Positions 17,954-27,225 of a stretch of DNA of 64,000 bases are shown here, one piece after another. The stretch spans positions 124,001 through 188,000 of the forward strand of contig SPDP01000003.1 in the NCBI GenBank assembly GCA_009360345.1, written 5' to 3'. The DNA is from Alcaligenaceae bacterium SAGV5. Lineage in GTDB: Bacteria; Pseudomonadota; Gammaproteobacteria; Burkholderiales; Burkholderiaceae_B. The translations under genes were made by a program, and so were the position numbers. The notes under the pieces are model-generated. The model did not search any database, was not told the origin of the DNA, and saw only the letters and a program-made list of their open reading frames with translations. Every line of letters starts with the position of its first letter. The stretch's first letter is position 1.

Positions 17954-18823
17954 TCAGGCCACGGCATCCGCAGGCTGCTGGGTCAACAGCGCCAAGAGAC
18001 GCGCGATCTCCTCGCGCATCTTGCGGCGATCGACGATCATGTCGATGGCGCCCTTCTCCAGCAGGAACTCGGCACGCTGGAAGCCCTCGGGCAGCTTCTC
18101 GCGCACGGTCTGCTCGATCACGCGCGGCCCGGCAAAGCCCACCAGCGCCTTGGGCTCGGCGATCACGACGTCGCCCATGAACGCGAAGCTGGCCGACACG
18201 CCACCCATGGTGGGGTCGGACAGCACGCTGATGAACGGCAGCTTGCGCGAGGACAGCAGCGTCAGCGCGGCGGTGGTCTTGGCCATCTGCATCAGCGACA
18301 GCAGGCCTTCCTGCATGCGCGCGCCGCCCGAGGCGGTCACGCAGATGAACGGCACCTTCTGCTCGATGGCGGCCTGGGCGCCGCGCACGAAGCGCTCGCC
18401 CACGACCGAGCCCATGGAGCCCGCCATGAATTCGAACTCGAAGCACGCCACCACCACCGGCAGGGTGTGCATGGCACCGCCCATGACCACCAGCGCATCG
18501 GTCTCGCCCGTTTGCGCCATGGCGTCCTGAAGGCGGTCAGGGTACTTCTTGGTGTCCTTGAACTTCAGGCTGTCCACCGGCAGCGTGCCGATGCCGATCT
18601 CGTAGCGGCCCTCCGCGTCCAGCAGCGCGTCGATGCGCTGTCGCGCGCCGATGCGCATGTGGTGCTCGCACTTGGGGCACACGTTCAGGTTCTTGACGAG
18701 GTCGTCGCGGTACAGCACCGACTCGCACGACGGGCACTTGACCCACAGGCCTTCCGGCACGCGGCGCGCGGAACCGTCGGTGGTCTTGATACGGGGAGGG
18801 AGCAGTTTTTCTATCCAGCTCAT
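17954..18823 (-). CDS. accD: AccD, acetyl-CoA carboxylase carboxyltransferase beta subunit
   Basis: A 289-residue subunit that with AccA transfers carboxyl from biotin to acetyl-CoA in fatty acid synthesis. The N-terminal zinc ribbon has two Cys pairs (CPSC and CPKC, about residues 29-51), followed by the crotonase-like carboxyltransferase core ([41 protein letters not shown]). The ATG at 18823 overlaps the trpA stop (ATGA), so the two are coupled. folC, which commonly follows accD in related bacteria, is replaced by pagL. Confidence 0.95.
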   Translation of the reverse strand: MSWIEKLLPPRIKTTDGSARRVPEGLWVKCPSCESVLYRDDLVKNLNVCPKCEHHMRIGARQRIDALLDAEGRYEIGIGTLPVDSLKFKDTKKYPDRLQDAMAQTGETDALVVMGGAMHTLPVVVACFEFEFMAGSMGSVVGERFVRGAQAAIEQKVPFICVTASGGARMQEGLLSLMQMAKTTAALTLLSSRKLPFISVLSDPTMGGVSASFAFMGDVVIAEPKALVGFAGPRVIEQTVREKLPEGFQRAEFLLEKGAIDMIVDRRKMREEIARLLALLTQQPADAVA

Positions 18824-19695
18824 GCGGATTTCCTTGATTCTTGGGAGGCCCCGCCCGGAGGCGGGGCGTCTAGCGCCCCTCGGATTGTACGCAACCATGC
18901 CCCCGCCGCGCGAGCGCATATTTCGGGCAATCGCTCCTGAGGAACGCCTTGCGAGGCGGCGTCGATTTCCTGGATCAGCCTCGTGCCGATGATCACGGCG
19001 TCGGCGTCGGCGCCCAGCGCGCGGGCGCTGTCGCCGTCGCGGATGCCGAACCCCACTCCCACCGGCAGCGAGACGAACCGCCGGATATTGGCCAGCCGGC
19101 GGGAGACGTCCTGGACGTCCAGGTGGCCGGCACCGGTCACGCCCTTGAGCGAAACGTAGTACACGTAGCCGCGCGCGACCCGGGCCACGGCCTGGATGCG
19201 CTCATCGGAGGTGGTCGGTGCCAGCAGGAAGATGGGATCGACGCCGTGCCTTTCCAGCAAGGCGCCGAATTCGCCGGCTTCCTCGGGCGGATAGTCCACC
19301 ACCAGGCAGCCGTCCACGCCGGCCGCTTGCGCGGCGGCGGCAAAGGCGGCCTGCCCCATGCGCTCCACGGGATTGGCATAGCCCATCAGCACCACGGGGG
19401 TGCGGTCGTCGGTGCGGCGGAATTCCTTGACCATGGCCAGTACGTCGCGCAGGCCCACGCCCTGCTCCAGCGCCTGCTGGCCGGAACGCTGGATGACGGG
19501 GCCATCGGCCATGGGATCGGAAAACGGAACGCCCAGCTCCACCACGTCGGCGCCGGCGGCCACCAGCGCATGCATGATGGGAACCGTGCTGGCCGGCGTG
19601 GGATAGCCGGCGGTGACATAGGGGATCAGGGCGCAGGCGCCCGGGGCGGCGGCACGGCGCGCGAACGCGGCCGCGATGCGGGAAGATGACGACAT
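18820..19695 (-). CDS. trpA: TrpA, tryptophan synthase alpha subunit
   Basis: A 291-residue TIM-barrel subunit that cleaves indole-3-glycerol phosphate to indole, which is channelled to TrpB. The catalytic Glu is in [14 protein letters not shown], whose second Asp is the other catalytic residue; the phosphate-binding GFGIRD motif is near residue 215. The start at 19695 lies 11 bp after the trpB stop. The C-terminus is ~20 residues longer than E. coli TrpA and overlaps accD by 4 bp. Confidence 0.95.
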   Translation of the reverse strand: MSSSSRIAAAFARRAAAPGACALIPYVTAGYPTPASTVPIMHALVAAGADVVELGVPFSDPMADGPVIQRSGQQALEQGVGLRDVLAMVKEFRRTDDRTPVVLMGYANPVERMGQAAFAAAAQAAGVDGCLVVDYPPEEAGEFGALLERHGVDPIFLLAPTTSDERIQAVARVARGYVYYVSLKGVTGAGHLDVQDVSRRLANIRRFVSLPVGVGFGIRDGDSARALGADADAVIIGTRLIQEIDAASQGVPQERLPEICARAAGAWLRTIRGALDAPPPGGASQESRKSA

Positions 19696-19706
19696 GGAGA
19701 CCGCCC

Positions 19707-20906
19707 TCACAGCACGATGCCCGAACGTTCGGCGACGGTGTGCATGTCCTTGTCGCCACGTCCGGAAAGGTTGACCAGCAGGATCTTGTCCTTGGGCAGC
19801 GTGGGCGCCAGCCGGACCGCATGCGCGATGGCATGGGACGATTCCAGCGCCGGGATGATGCCCTCGATCCGGCAGCAATGATGGAAGGCCGCCAGGGCCT
19901 CGTCGTCCGTGACGCCCACGTAGGTCGCCCGGCCACTGTCCTTCAGCCACGCATGCTCGGGCCCCACGCCGGGATAGTCCAGGCCGGCCGAGATGGAATG
20001 GGTGTCGATCACCTGCCCGTTCTCGTCCTGCAAGACATAGGTGCGGTTGCCATGGAGCACGCCCGGCGCGCCGCCGGCCAGCGAGGCCGCGTGGCGGCCC
20101 GTCTCCATGCCTTCCCCCGCCGCCTCCACCCCCACCAGCGCAACATCGTCGTAAGGGAGATAGGGATGGAAGATGCCCATGGCATTCGACCCACCGCCCA
20201 CCGCCGCGATCACGACGTCGGGCTGGCGTCCGGTGGCCTTGGGCATCTGCACCAGGCACTCGTTGCCGATGACGGTCTGGAAGTCGCGCACCATCATCGG
20301 ATACGGGTGCGGACCGGCCACGGTGCCGATGATGTAGAAGGTGTCCTCGACGTTCGTCACCCAATCGCGCATGGCTTCGTTCAGCGCGTCCTTGAGCGTG
20401 CGCGAACCCGAATCCACCGGCACGACCGTCGCGCCCAGCAGCTTCATCCGATAGACGTTGGCGGCCTGCCGCTTGACGTCTTCGCTGCCCATGTAGACCA
20501 CGCACTCCATCCCGTAGCGGGCCGCCACCGTGGCGGTGGCCACGCCGTGCTGGCCGGCGCCGGTCTCGGCGATCACGCGGCGCTTGCCCATGCGGCGGGC
20601 CAGCAGCGCCTGCCCGATGCAGTTGTTCACCTTGTGCGCGCCGGTGTGGTTCAAATCTTCCCGCTTGAACCAGATCTGCGCGCCGCCCAGTTCCTCGGAC
20701 CAGCGCCTGGCGTGGTAGACGGGGCTGGGACGGCCCACGAAGTGTTCGAGTTCGTAGTTGAACTCGGCGACGAAATCGGGATCGTGCTGGTAGCGCGCGT
20801 AGGTCTGGCGCAGTTCGTCCAGGGCGTGCATGAGCGTCTCGGCGACGAACACGCCGCCATACGGGCCGAAATGGCCCCTCGCATCGGGGAAATCGTAGGT
20901 TTTCAC
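19707..20906 (-). CDS. trpB: TrpB, tryptophan synthase beta subunit
   Basis: A 399-residue PLP enzyme joining indole and serine to tryptophan. The Schiff-base Lys lies in HTGAHKVNN and the catalytic region [14 protein letters not shown] follows; [10 protein letters not shown] binds the PLP phosphate. It starts 70 bp after the stop of the rne-trpF hybrid, in the place where an intact trpF would normally precede it. trpB and trpA look intact although trpF is not. Confidence 0.96.
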   Translation of the reverse strand: MKTYDFPDARGHFGPYGGVFVAETLMHALDELRQTYARYQHDPDFVAEFNYELEHFVGRPSPVYHARRWSEELGGAQIWFKREDLNHTGAHKVNNCIGQALLARRMGKRRVIAETGAGQHGVATATVAARYGMECVVYMGSEDVKRQAANVYRMKLLGATVVPVDSGSRTLKDALNEAMRDWVTNVEDTFYIIGTVAGPHPYPMMVRDFQTVIGNECLVQMPKATGRQPDVVIAAVGGGSNAMGIFHPYLPYDDVALVGVEAAGEGMETGRHAASLAGGAPGVLHGNRTYVLQDENGQVIDTHSISAGLDYPGVGPEHAWLKDSGRATYVGVTDDEALAAFHHCCRIEGIIPALESSHAIAHAVRLAPTLPKDKILLVNLSGRGDKDMHTVAERSGIVL

Positions 20907-20976
20907 TGGGATGGTCCCGGCTATGAAGCCCGGCCCGCGCGCCTGGCGCGCGCCGGAGAGATTGGGGAATGCGGCG

Positions 20977-21270
20977 TCAGTTGCCGTCGGCCCGCCGTAC
21001 CTGCGCCACGAACCGGGCGATCTTGTCGGCGGATTTGATGCCTGGCGACTCTTCCACGCCGCTGCTTACGTCGACAGCGAACGGGCGCACGGACTCAATG
21101 GCTGCCGCCACATTTCCGGCATGCAACCCACCAGATAAAACGACCGGACGCGCGCTTTCGCTGCTGACCAGAGACCAATCGAACACTCTCCCGCTGCCGC
21201 CGTAGCCGTCGGAATGGCTGTCGAACAGCCAACCCGCGGCGGAACCGAACTGTAGGCACGATTTTAGCAA
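20977..21270 (-). pseudogene. trpF: trpF remnant: C-terminal half only, fused behind rne
   Basis: The tail of the hybrid reads [63 protein letters not shown], which is the C-terminal half of TrpF with the catalytic-Asp region and both phosphate-binding GG motifs. The N-terminal half with the catalytic Cys (normally in a KICG motif) is absent from the window. TrpF isomerises phosphoribosylanthranilate in tryptophan synthesis. Half a TIM barrel cannot catalyse this, so the step should be missing unless another isomerase exists. Confidence 0.85.
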
Positions 21271-22869
21271 AGCCGGGGTGATGCTCTTGACGAGGGCCTC
21301 GGGGCGGGCCTTGACCTCGTGCTCCTGCGCCGAATAGGCGAGGTTGGTCTCGGGCGCCTCGGCCAGTTCGAAGCTCGCCTTGGCGCTTTCCAGCCTGGGA
21401 TCGTCATGCCGCAGGCGCTCGATGCGATGGTGCGGCGTCTCCAGGTGCTTGTTGGGGATGAGGATGACGTTGACCTTCGAGCGGGCTTCCATCTTGGCGA
21501 TGTCGGTGCGCTTTTCGTTCAGCAGGAAGGTGGCCACTTCCACCGGCACCTGGGCGTGCACGGCGGCCGTGTTCTCCTTCATGGACTCTTCCTGGATCAG
21601 GCGCAGTACCTGCAGGGCGCTGGACTCGGTGTCGCGGATGACGCCGGTGCCGTTGCATCGCGGGCAGGTGATGTGCGAGCCCTCGTTCAGCGCCGGGCGC
21701 AGCCGCTGGCGCGACAGCTCCATCAGGCCGAAGCGGGAGATCTTGCCCATCTGCACGCGGGCGCGGTCGAAATGGAGGGCTTCGCGCAGGCGCTGCTCGA
21801 CGGCACGCTGGTTCTTGCCGTCTTCCATGTCGATGAAGTCGATGACGATCAGGCCGCCCAGGTCGCGCAGGCGCAACTGGCGGGCCACTTCGTCGGCCGC
21901 TTCCAGGTTGGTGCGCAGCGCGGTTTCCTCGATGTCGCTGCCCTTGGTGGCGCGGGCCGAGTTGACGTCCACCGCGACCAGGGCCTCGGTGTGATCGATC
22001 ACCACCGCGCCGCCCGAGGGCAGGGGCACCGTGCGGGCGTAGGCGGTCTCGATCTGGTGTTCGATCTGGAAGCGCGAGAACAGGGGAACGTCGTCGCGGT
22101 AGCGCTTCACCCGCTGGACATTGTCCGGCATCACCACGCTCATGAAGGCGCAGGCCTGGTCGGCGATGTCGTCGGTGTCGATCAGGATCTCGCCGATGTC
22201 GGGCGAGAAATAATCGCGGATGGCCCGGATGACCAGGCTGGATTCCAGGTAGATCAGGATGGGGCCGGCGTTCTCGCGGGCCGCGCCGTCGATCGCGGTC
22301 CAGAGCTGCATCAGGTAGGACAGGTCCCACTGCAGTTCTTCGACATTGCGGCCGATGCCGGCGGTGCGGGCGATGATGCTCATGCCCTGCGGAACCGGGA
22401 GCTGCTCCATGGTTTCGCGCAGTTCCTGGCGGTCCTCGCCCTCGACGCGGCGCGATACGCCGCCGCCCCGGGGGTTGTTGGGCATCAGCACCAGATAGCG
22501 GCCGGCCAGCGAGATGAACGTGGTCAGGGCCGCGCCCTTGTTACCGCGCTCTTCCTTCTCGACCTGGACGATGAGTTCCTGGCCTTCGCGCAGCACGTCC
22601 TGGATGCGGGCGCTGCGCACGTCCACGCCTTCCTTGAAGTAGGTGCGGGCGATTTCCTTGAAGGGAAGGAAGCCGTGGCGTTCCTCGCCATAGTTGACGA
22701 AGCAGGCTTCCAGGCTGGGTTCGATGCGGGTGACGACGCCCTTGTAAATGTTGCCTTTGCGTTGTTCGCGGCCGGCGGTTTCGATATCGAGGTCGATGAG
22801 CTTCTGCCCGTCGACGATGGCAACGCGCAGTTCTTCCTGGTGCGTTGCGTTGAACAGCATGCGCTTCAT
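20977..22869 (-). CDS. rne: Hybrid gene: RNase E catalytic half fused in frame to C-terminal half of TrpF
   Basis: A 630-residue open frame. Residues 1-~532 are the RNase E catalytic region: [20 protein letters not shown], the S1 domain ([20 protein letters not shown]), DNase I-like domain with metal-binding Asp in [11 protein letters not shown] and VIDFIDMED, and the zinc-link CPRCNGTG. The natural sequence runs to VKSITP and is then replaced, near 21270, by about 97 residues of phosphoribosylanthranilate isomerase. The scaffold half of RNase E, which binds degradosome partners and RNA, is missing; only its last ~114 residues survive at 3640-3983. The catalytic half alone is viable in E. coli rne truncation mutants, so the product could work as RNase E. 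The start at 22869 has GGAG upstream. Confidence 0.85.
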   Translation of the reverse strand: MKRMLFNATHQEELRVAIVDGQKLIDLDIETAGREQRKGNIYKGVVTRIEPSLEACFVNYGEERHGFLPFKEIARTYFKEGVDVRSARIQDVLREGQELIVQVEKEERGNKGAALTTFISLAGRYLVLMPNNPRGGGVSRRVEGEDRQELRETMEQLPVPQGMSIIARTAGIGRNVEELQWDLSYLMQLWTAIDGAARENAGPILIYLESSLVIRAIRDYFSPDIGEILIDTDDIADQACAFMSVVMPDNVQRVKRYRDDVPLFSRFQIEHQIETAYARTVPLPSGGAVVIDHTEALVAVDVNSARATKGSDIEETALRTNLEAADEVARQLRLRDLGGLIVIDFIDMEDGKNQRAVEQRLREALHFDRARVQMGKISRFGLMELSRQRLRPALNEGSHITCPRCNGTGVIRDTESSALQVLRLIQEESMKENTAAVHAQVPVEVATFLLNEKRTDIAKMEARSKVNVILIPNKHLETPHHRIERLRHDDPRLESAKASFELAEAPETNLAYSAQEHEVKARPEALVKSITPALLKSCLQFGSAAGWLFDSHSDGYGGSGRVFDWSLVSSESARPVVLSGGLHAGNVAAAIESVRPFAVDVSSGVEESPGIKSADKIARFVAQVRRADGN

Positions 22870-23563
22870 GTATGAAGTTCTCCGTGGTCGTGTCGCGCCG
22901 AAAATCCGGCGCGCAGCCTCGGGCCGTCGGGAAGATGCGCGGTGCGCGGAGCGAGTGGAGGAAACCGGTGCGCGAAAAGCCGCACCCCGCGGACTCAGGT
23001 CACGATGACCGGCCGGGTGGGAATGCGCAAGGTCGGGAGAGAGCGCAGGTACCGTGGATGCCGCGGCCGCTGCCCTCTGACCGCGGCTTGCGGTGGGGGC
23101 GACGGACGGTTGCGGTATCGAAAGCAGTGGTATTCACGGTATTTGCGAGCCAGACAGACCCGCCTCTTGGGCGAGCCTTTGCGTATACGACGACGGTTTC
23201 TTTGTACTTGCGTCCGCGGGCGCATATCCGTCGTTGCGCGGTTGGGCTTCGAGTTCGAAGCCATTGCGGCGCGACGAGCGGGCGACCATGACGGCCCGGA
23301 AGAATCCGGCGGGCGGGACGGGTACAATTCCGGCACACTTTGCGACCTGTCCTGCCCCGGCGGCGTGCTGCCAAAGCTGCACGGCCTGCCGCGATACGTT
23401 CAGCGGCATGCGGCCTGGGTTCGGATAGGTCTCGCGCACATCTGGCGGAAACGCCGCGTAAAAGCGCGTCTCGACGCCGGAAGCGCGGTTCAAGGACATG
23501 CGGTCAACGGGTGTGTCAACCCTGTGCTCCAACCCGCCTGATTCGATCAGGCCTCAGGATTAT
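22870..23563. other. 694-bp divergent region between rne and rluC
   Basis: It holds the leader of rne (minus) and the promoter of rluC (plus). Long, conserved rne leaders that bind RNase E and autoregulate it are known in enterobacteria; the length here fits such a role but I recognise no specific fold. Just before the rluC ribosome binding site a hairpin GCCTGAT-TCG-ATCAGGC (23536-23552) is present. No protein-coding frame with a credible start was found. Confidence 0.45.
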
Positions 23564-24559
23564 ATGTCGGTACCATTGTTGCGCAAAGCGAAATCCAAGC
23601 CCGCCCCGGGCCGGCCGGCCCGGAACCCCGAACCCGCGGCGGCGCCCGCCGTGCGCCTGGTCGAGGTAGACGACGCGCATGACGGCCAGCGGCTCGACAA
23701 TTTCCTGCTGCGGCTTTGCAAGGGCGTGCCCAAAAGCCATCTGTACAAGGCGATCCGGGGCGGCGAGGTCCGGGTCAACCGGGGGCGGGTGCCGGTGGAC
23801 CACCGGATCGCCATCGGCGACGTGGTGCGGGTGCCGCCATTCCGGCTGCCGGAGACGCCGGTGCGATTCGTGCCGCCCAGCGAGTTCCCCATCGTGTTCG
23901 AGGACGACGCGCTGCTGGCGATCGACAAGCCGGCGGGGGTGGCGGTGCACGGCGGCAGCGGCGTGGACTTCGGCGTCATCGAGCAATTGCGCCGTGCGCG
24001 GCCCGAGGCGCGCTTCCTGGAACTGGTGCACCGGCTCGACCGCGATACCTCGGGGCTGCTGCTGGTGGCCAAGAAGCGCAGCGCCCTCGTCGGTTTGCAC
24101 GAGTCGCTGCGGAACGGGCTCTGGAACAAGCATTACCTGGTCCTGGTCGCCGGCGACTGGGTCAATGACCGGCAGCACGTGCGCAAGCCCCTCACCAAGT
24201 GGACCACCCAGTCCGGCGAGCGCCGCGTGAGGGTCGATCCCGACGGCCAGGCGGCCCACACCATCTTCACCCTCAAGCGGCGCTACGGCCTGTATTCCCT
24301 GCTGGACGCGGAGCTCAAGACCGGGCGCACCCACCAGATCCGGGTACACGTGACCAGTTGCGGGTTTCCCATCGTCGGCGACGACAAGTACGGCGACGAA
24401 CACGCCAACGCCGCGGCGGCCGGCCGCGGGTTCCGCAGGATGTTCCTGCACGCCCATACGCTGGCCATCCCGCATCCGCTGACTGGCGAATCCCTGGCGC
24501 TGGAAGCCCATCTGCCAGCAGATTGTGTCGAATTCCTACAGCAATTGGAACATCCATGA
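23564..24559 (+). CDS. rluC: RluC-type 23S rRNA pseudouridine synthase
   Basis: A 331-residue enzyme that makes pseudouridines in 23S rRNA (positions 955, 2504 and 2580 for E. coli RluC). After a basic N-terminal tail there is an S4 domain (RLDNFLLRLCKGVPKSHLYK), then the RsuA/RluA catalytic domain with Asp in HRLDRDTSG and the conserved KTGRTHQIRVH. The ATG 23564 has AGGA seven bases upstream. rne divergent from rluC is a usual arrangement. Its last codons overlap the gph start. Confidence 0.92.
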   Translation: MSVPLLRKAKSKPAPGRPARNPEPAAAPAVRLVEVDDAHDGQRLDNFLLRLCKGVPKSHLYKAIRGGEVRVNRGRVPVDHRIAIGDVVRVPPFRLPETPVRFVPPSEFPIVFEDDALLAIDKPAGVAVHGGSGVDFGVIEQLRRARPEARFLELVHRLDRDTSGLLLVAKKRSALVGLHESLRNGLWNKHYLVLVAGDWVNDRQHVRKPLTKWTTQSGERRVRVDPDGQAAHTIFTLKRRYGLYSLLDAELKTGRTHQIRVHVTSCGFPIVGDDKYGDEHANAAAAGRGFRRMFLHAHTLAIPHPLTGESLALEAHLPADCVEFLQQLEHP

Positions 24560-25236
24560 CTTCACCCCTCCCGGGCTATTCGCTGGTCGTGTTCGACTGG
24601 GATGGCACCTTGATGGACTCGACGCCGACCATCATCGCCGCCATTCAATCCGCCTGCCGCGACCTCGGGCTGCCGGTGCCTCCGGACGAGGCCGCCGCGT
24701 GGGTCATCGGCCTGAGCCTGCAGGACGCGCTGATGGCCGCCGTTCCCACGCTGGCGCAGGACCAGATCCAGGCCTTCGTCGCCCGCTACCGCTTCCATTA
24801 CCTGACCCGTGATCCGCAACTGCGTCTTTTCGCCGGCGCCGAGCAGATGCTGGCGAGCCTGGCCGAGCGTGGCGCGCGGCTGGCGGTGGCTACCGGCAAG
24901 AGCCGCGTCGGCCTGGAGCGGGCCCTGGACGCCACCGGCATCCGGCGCTACTTCGACACCACCCGCTGCGCCGACGAGACCTTCTCCAAGCCCAACCCGG
25001 CGATGTTGTTCGAGATCATGCGCGAGCTGGACGCCGATCCTGCCTCCGCCGTCATGGTGGGTGATACGTCGCACGACCTGCAGATGGCCTGCAACGCCGG
25101 GATCCATGGGGTGGGCGTGACCTATGGGGCCCATGCCGTGGACGAGTTGGCGGGGTGCGCGCCGCAGGCGCTGGTGGGCAGCATCGTCGAGCTGGGCGAT
25201 TGGCTGCATGGCCGCATCGCGGCCGGGGCCGCCTAG
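24556..25236 (+). CDS. HAD-family hydrolase, phosphoglycolate-phosphatase-like
   Basis: A 226-residue HAD phosphatase. Motif I is VVFDWDGTLMDS, motif II the Thr in LAVATGKS, motif III the Lys in FSKPNPAML and motif IV VMVGDTSHDLQMA. The helical cap of ~65 residues puts it with Gph-like enzymes. The start overlaps the rluC stop (ATGA). The exact substrate (phosphoglycolate or another small phosphoester) is not determinable. Confidence 0.87.
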   Translation: MTSPLPGYSLVVFDWDGTLMDSTPTIIAAIQSACRDLGLPVPPDEAAAWVIGLSLQDALMAAVPTLAQDQIQAFVARYRFHYLTRDPQLRLFAGAEQMLASLAERGARLAVATGKSRVGLERALDATGIRRYFDTTRCADETFSKPNPAMLFEIMRELDADPASAVMVGDTSHDLQMACNAGIHGVGVTYGAHAVDELAGCAPQALVGSIVELGDWLHGRIAAGAA

Positions 25237-25258
25237 GGCCTGTCGCCCCAGGGCAGGA

Positions 25259-25289
25259 GCCCCGCACGGGTCCTGGGCCGGTGCGGGGC
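25259..25289 (+). terminator. Hairpin after the HAD gene
   Basis: Arms GCCCCGCAC (25259-25267) and GTGCGGGGC (25281-25289) lie 22 bp after the stop. The T run is poor, so termination may be weak or Rho-assisted. Confidence 0.45.
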
Positions 25290-25407
25290 CTTGATTCCGG
25301 GGGGGGGCCGGCCCCCAGCCGCCGGAGCAACTGTCGCCGCGTCGCGACTTGCCCTATCCTAGCGATTGCCCGCGTCGATCTTCGACCTTTCATAGAGAGT
25401 TGTCTTC

Positions 25408-25590
25408 ATGTCCCAGGATGCCTATTCCTCCCCGTCCGATGCTTCATCCCGCACTCCGGGGGAATGGGAGCGCGATGTGCTGGAGAAGCTGGTTTTCGCC
25501 TCGCTGAAAGAACAGCGTGCCCGGCGGCGCTGGACCATCTTCTTCCGGCTGCTGATGCTGGCCATCGTGGTCCTGCTGGTGCGCCCACCC
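25408..25590 (+). pseudogene. sppA: sppA stub: N-terminus of signal peptide peptidase A
   Basis: From ATG 25408 the frame gives MSQDAYSSP, then GEWERDVLEKLVFASLKEQRARRRW and the single membrane helix IFFRLLMLAIVVLLV, the N-terminal layout of SppA (family S49). Right after the helix, at about codon 60, the sequence runs into repeat copy A and the remaining ~250 residues with the catalytic Ser and Lys are gone. The frame then wanders through the repeat to a stop near 25758. SppA degrades signal peptides left in the membrane. rne-rluC-gph-sppA neighbourhood supports the identity. Confidence 0.75.
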
Positions 25591-25847
25591 CCGCGCCCTT
25601 CGGGCGCCCCCTCAAGGGGGCGATGCGGGTGGACCGGCGGAGCCGGATCCACCGCATCCTGGGGTACCAACGGGCTGGCGGGGACTGGCGTTCTTGCCTC
25701 TTGCCAGCATAAACAAGAACGGCCTTGCATCAGATGCAAGGCCGTTCTTGTTTCCTGAGCGTCTCCAGACCCAGGGCACCGCGGATCCGGCTCCGCCGGT
25801 CCGCCAGTGCCGCCCCCTGGGGGGCGCCCGAAGGGCGTAGGGGGGGG
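25588..25847. repeat. Composite palindromic element, copy A (~260 bp)
   Basis: It has inverted outer arms (CCCCC...AGGGGGCGATGCGGGTGGACCGGCGG and the matching right end ...GGGGGGCGCCCGAAGGGCGTAGGGGGGG) around a core with a perfect 18-bp hairpin (25713-25751, containing AACGGCCTTGCAT). It is copy C at 39.3 kb in opposite orientation. The left end cuts sppA; the right end stops 6 bp before the stop codon of the next gene on the minus strand. The core hairpin resembles a terminator for both directions. Confidence 0.8.
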
Positions 25848-25852
25848 CTCTA

Positions 25853-26554
25853 CTACTCTCGTTCTCCGCCGAAGATGCCCAGGAGCATCAGCAGGTTGAC
25901 GAAGACGTTGTAGACGTCGAGGTAGATCGCCAGGGTGGCCGAGACGTAGTTGGTCTCGCCGCCGTTGACGACGCGCTGCAGGTCGACCAGCATGAACGCC
26001 GAGAAGATGCCGATGGCCAGGACCGAGATGGTCAGCATCAGCGCGGGCAGTTGCAGGAAGATGTTGGCCAGGGCCGCCACGAGGATCAGGATGGCGCCGA
26101 CGAACAGCCACTTGCCGAGGCCGGACAGGTCGCGCTTGATCGTGGTCGACAGCAGGGCCATGGTGCCGAACACCACCGCGGTGCCGCCAAAGGCGGTCAT
26201 GATGAGCGTGGAGCCATTGGCCATGCCCATGACGAAGCCGATCATGCGGGACAGCATCAGCCCCATGAAGAACGTGAAGACCAGCAGCAGGGCGACGCCC
26301 AGCCCGTTGTCCTTGTTCTTCTGGATGGCGAACATCAGGCCGAAGGCACCGATCAGGAACACCATCGTGGTCAGGCCGGGGCTGCCGCCCATGACCTGGG
26401 CGAGGCCGGTGCCGACACCGATCGCCGCGCCCAGCACGGTGGGGATCAGCGACAGCGCGAGCAGCCAATAGGTGTTGCGCAGCACGCGATTGCGCGCGAC
26501 TTCGCCGGGCGCAGTCCCGGTCCGGTTGAAGGGAGAAGTGCGTAGATCGTTCAT
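25853..26554 (-). CDS. Bax inhibitor-1/YccA-family membrane protein
   Basis: A 233-residue protein with seven hydrophobic segments after a ~30-residue polar N-terminus (RNRVLRNTYWLLALSLIPTVL). The C-terminal part has the family features NIFLQLP, then AFMLVDLQRVVNGGE, NYVSATLAIYLDVYNVFVNLL. E. coli YccA modulates FtsH; notably hflK and hflC, other FtsH modulators, are in this window. The ATG 26554 was taken. Function in this organism is inferred from family only. Confidence 0.88.
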   Translation of the reverse strand: MNDLRTSPFNRTGTAPGEVARNRVLRNTYWLLALSLIPTVLGAAIGVGTGLAQVMGGSPGLTTMVFLIGAFGLMFAIQKNKDNGLGVALLLVFTFFMGLMLSRMIGFVMGMANGSTLIMTAFGGTAVVFGTMALLSTTIKRDLSGLGKWLFVGAILILVAALANIFLQLPALMLTISVLAIGIFSAFMLVDLQRVVNGGETNYVSATLAIYLDVYNVFVNLLMLLGIFGGERE

Positions 26555-26713
26555 GGTCGAGCGACTCCTAAAGTGGTCTTTTGCTCTGTTTCGCCCCGCG
26601 AGGGCATGGTGTGTCAGACACCAAGTATGCCGCAGGGTTCCGCCTGGTTCCAGTCAGTCCTGCGCGATGCGTCCGGGGAGGGCTGGAATAGCGGTCCCGT
26701 CAAGGGGCCGTGA

Positions 26714-26719
26714 TATAAT
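26714..26719 (+). promoter_or_regulatory. -10 box of the ndk promoter
   Basis: A perfect TATAAT stands 48 bp before the ndk ATG in an A+T-rich stretch. No good -35 box is seen at 17 bp. An inverted repeat GGTGT-GTCAG-ACACC lies about 100 bp further upstream. Confidence 0.55.
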
Positions 26720-26767
26720 TTAACGTTTAAGTTCCCCTCAAAGTATCTGTTTTTATTGGAGTTTTTG

Positions 26768-27193
26768 ATGGCTATCGAGCGCACCCTGTCGATCATCAAG
26801 CCGGACGCCGTTTCCAAGAACGTCATCGGCCAGATCGTTTCCCGTTTCGAGGCTGCAGGCCTCAAGGTCATCGCCGCGCGCATGATGCAGCTCTCGCGCA
26901 CCGACGCCGAGCGCTTCTATGCCGTCCACGCCGCGCGCCCCTTCTTCAAGGATCTGGTCGACTTCATGGTGTCCGGTCCCGTGTTCGTGCAAGTCCTGGA
27001 AGGCGAGAGCGCCATCCAGAAGAATCGCGACCTGATGGGCGCGACCGACCCCAAGAAGGCCGAGAAGGGTACCATCCGTGCCGATTTCGCCGACAGCATC
27101 GACGCCAACGCCGTGCACGGTTCGGACGCCGTCGAGACCGCCCAGGTCGAAGTCGCGTTCTTTTTCCCCGAACTGAACATCCACAGCCGCTGA
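26768..27193 (+). CDS. ndk: Ndk, nucleoside diphosphate kinase
   Basis: A 141-residue enzyme that balances NTP pools by phosphate transfer through His117, seen in the [12 protein letters not shown] signature. The whole protein ([21 protein letters not shown]) is typical and full-length. ATG 26768 with GGAG ten bases upstream was chosen over an in-frame TTG at 26756. It heads the ndk-rlmN-rodZ-ispG block. Confidence 0.97.
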   Translation: MAIERTLSIIKPDAVSKNVIGQIVSRFEAAGLKVIAARMMQLSRTDAERFYAVHAARPFFKDLVDFMVSGPVFVQVLEGESAIQKNRDLMGATDPKKAEKGTIRADFADSIDANAVHGSDAVETAQVEVAFFFPELNIHSR

Positions 27194-27225
27194 GCCAGGA
27201 TGTCCGTTTTTCCCAGGAGGCCGGG

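Noticed and set aside
25590-25760. Continuation of the sppA frame through repeat A
   Set aside because: The translation is the repeat itself and carries no SppA feature.
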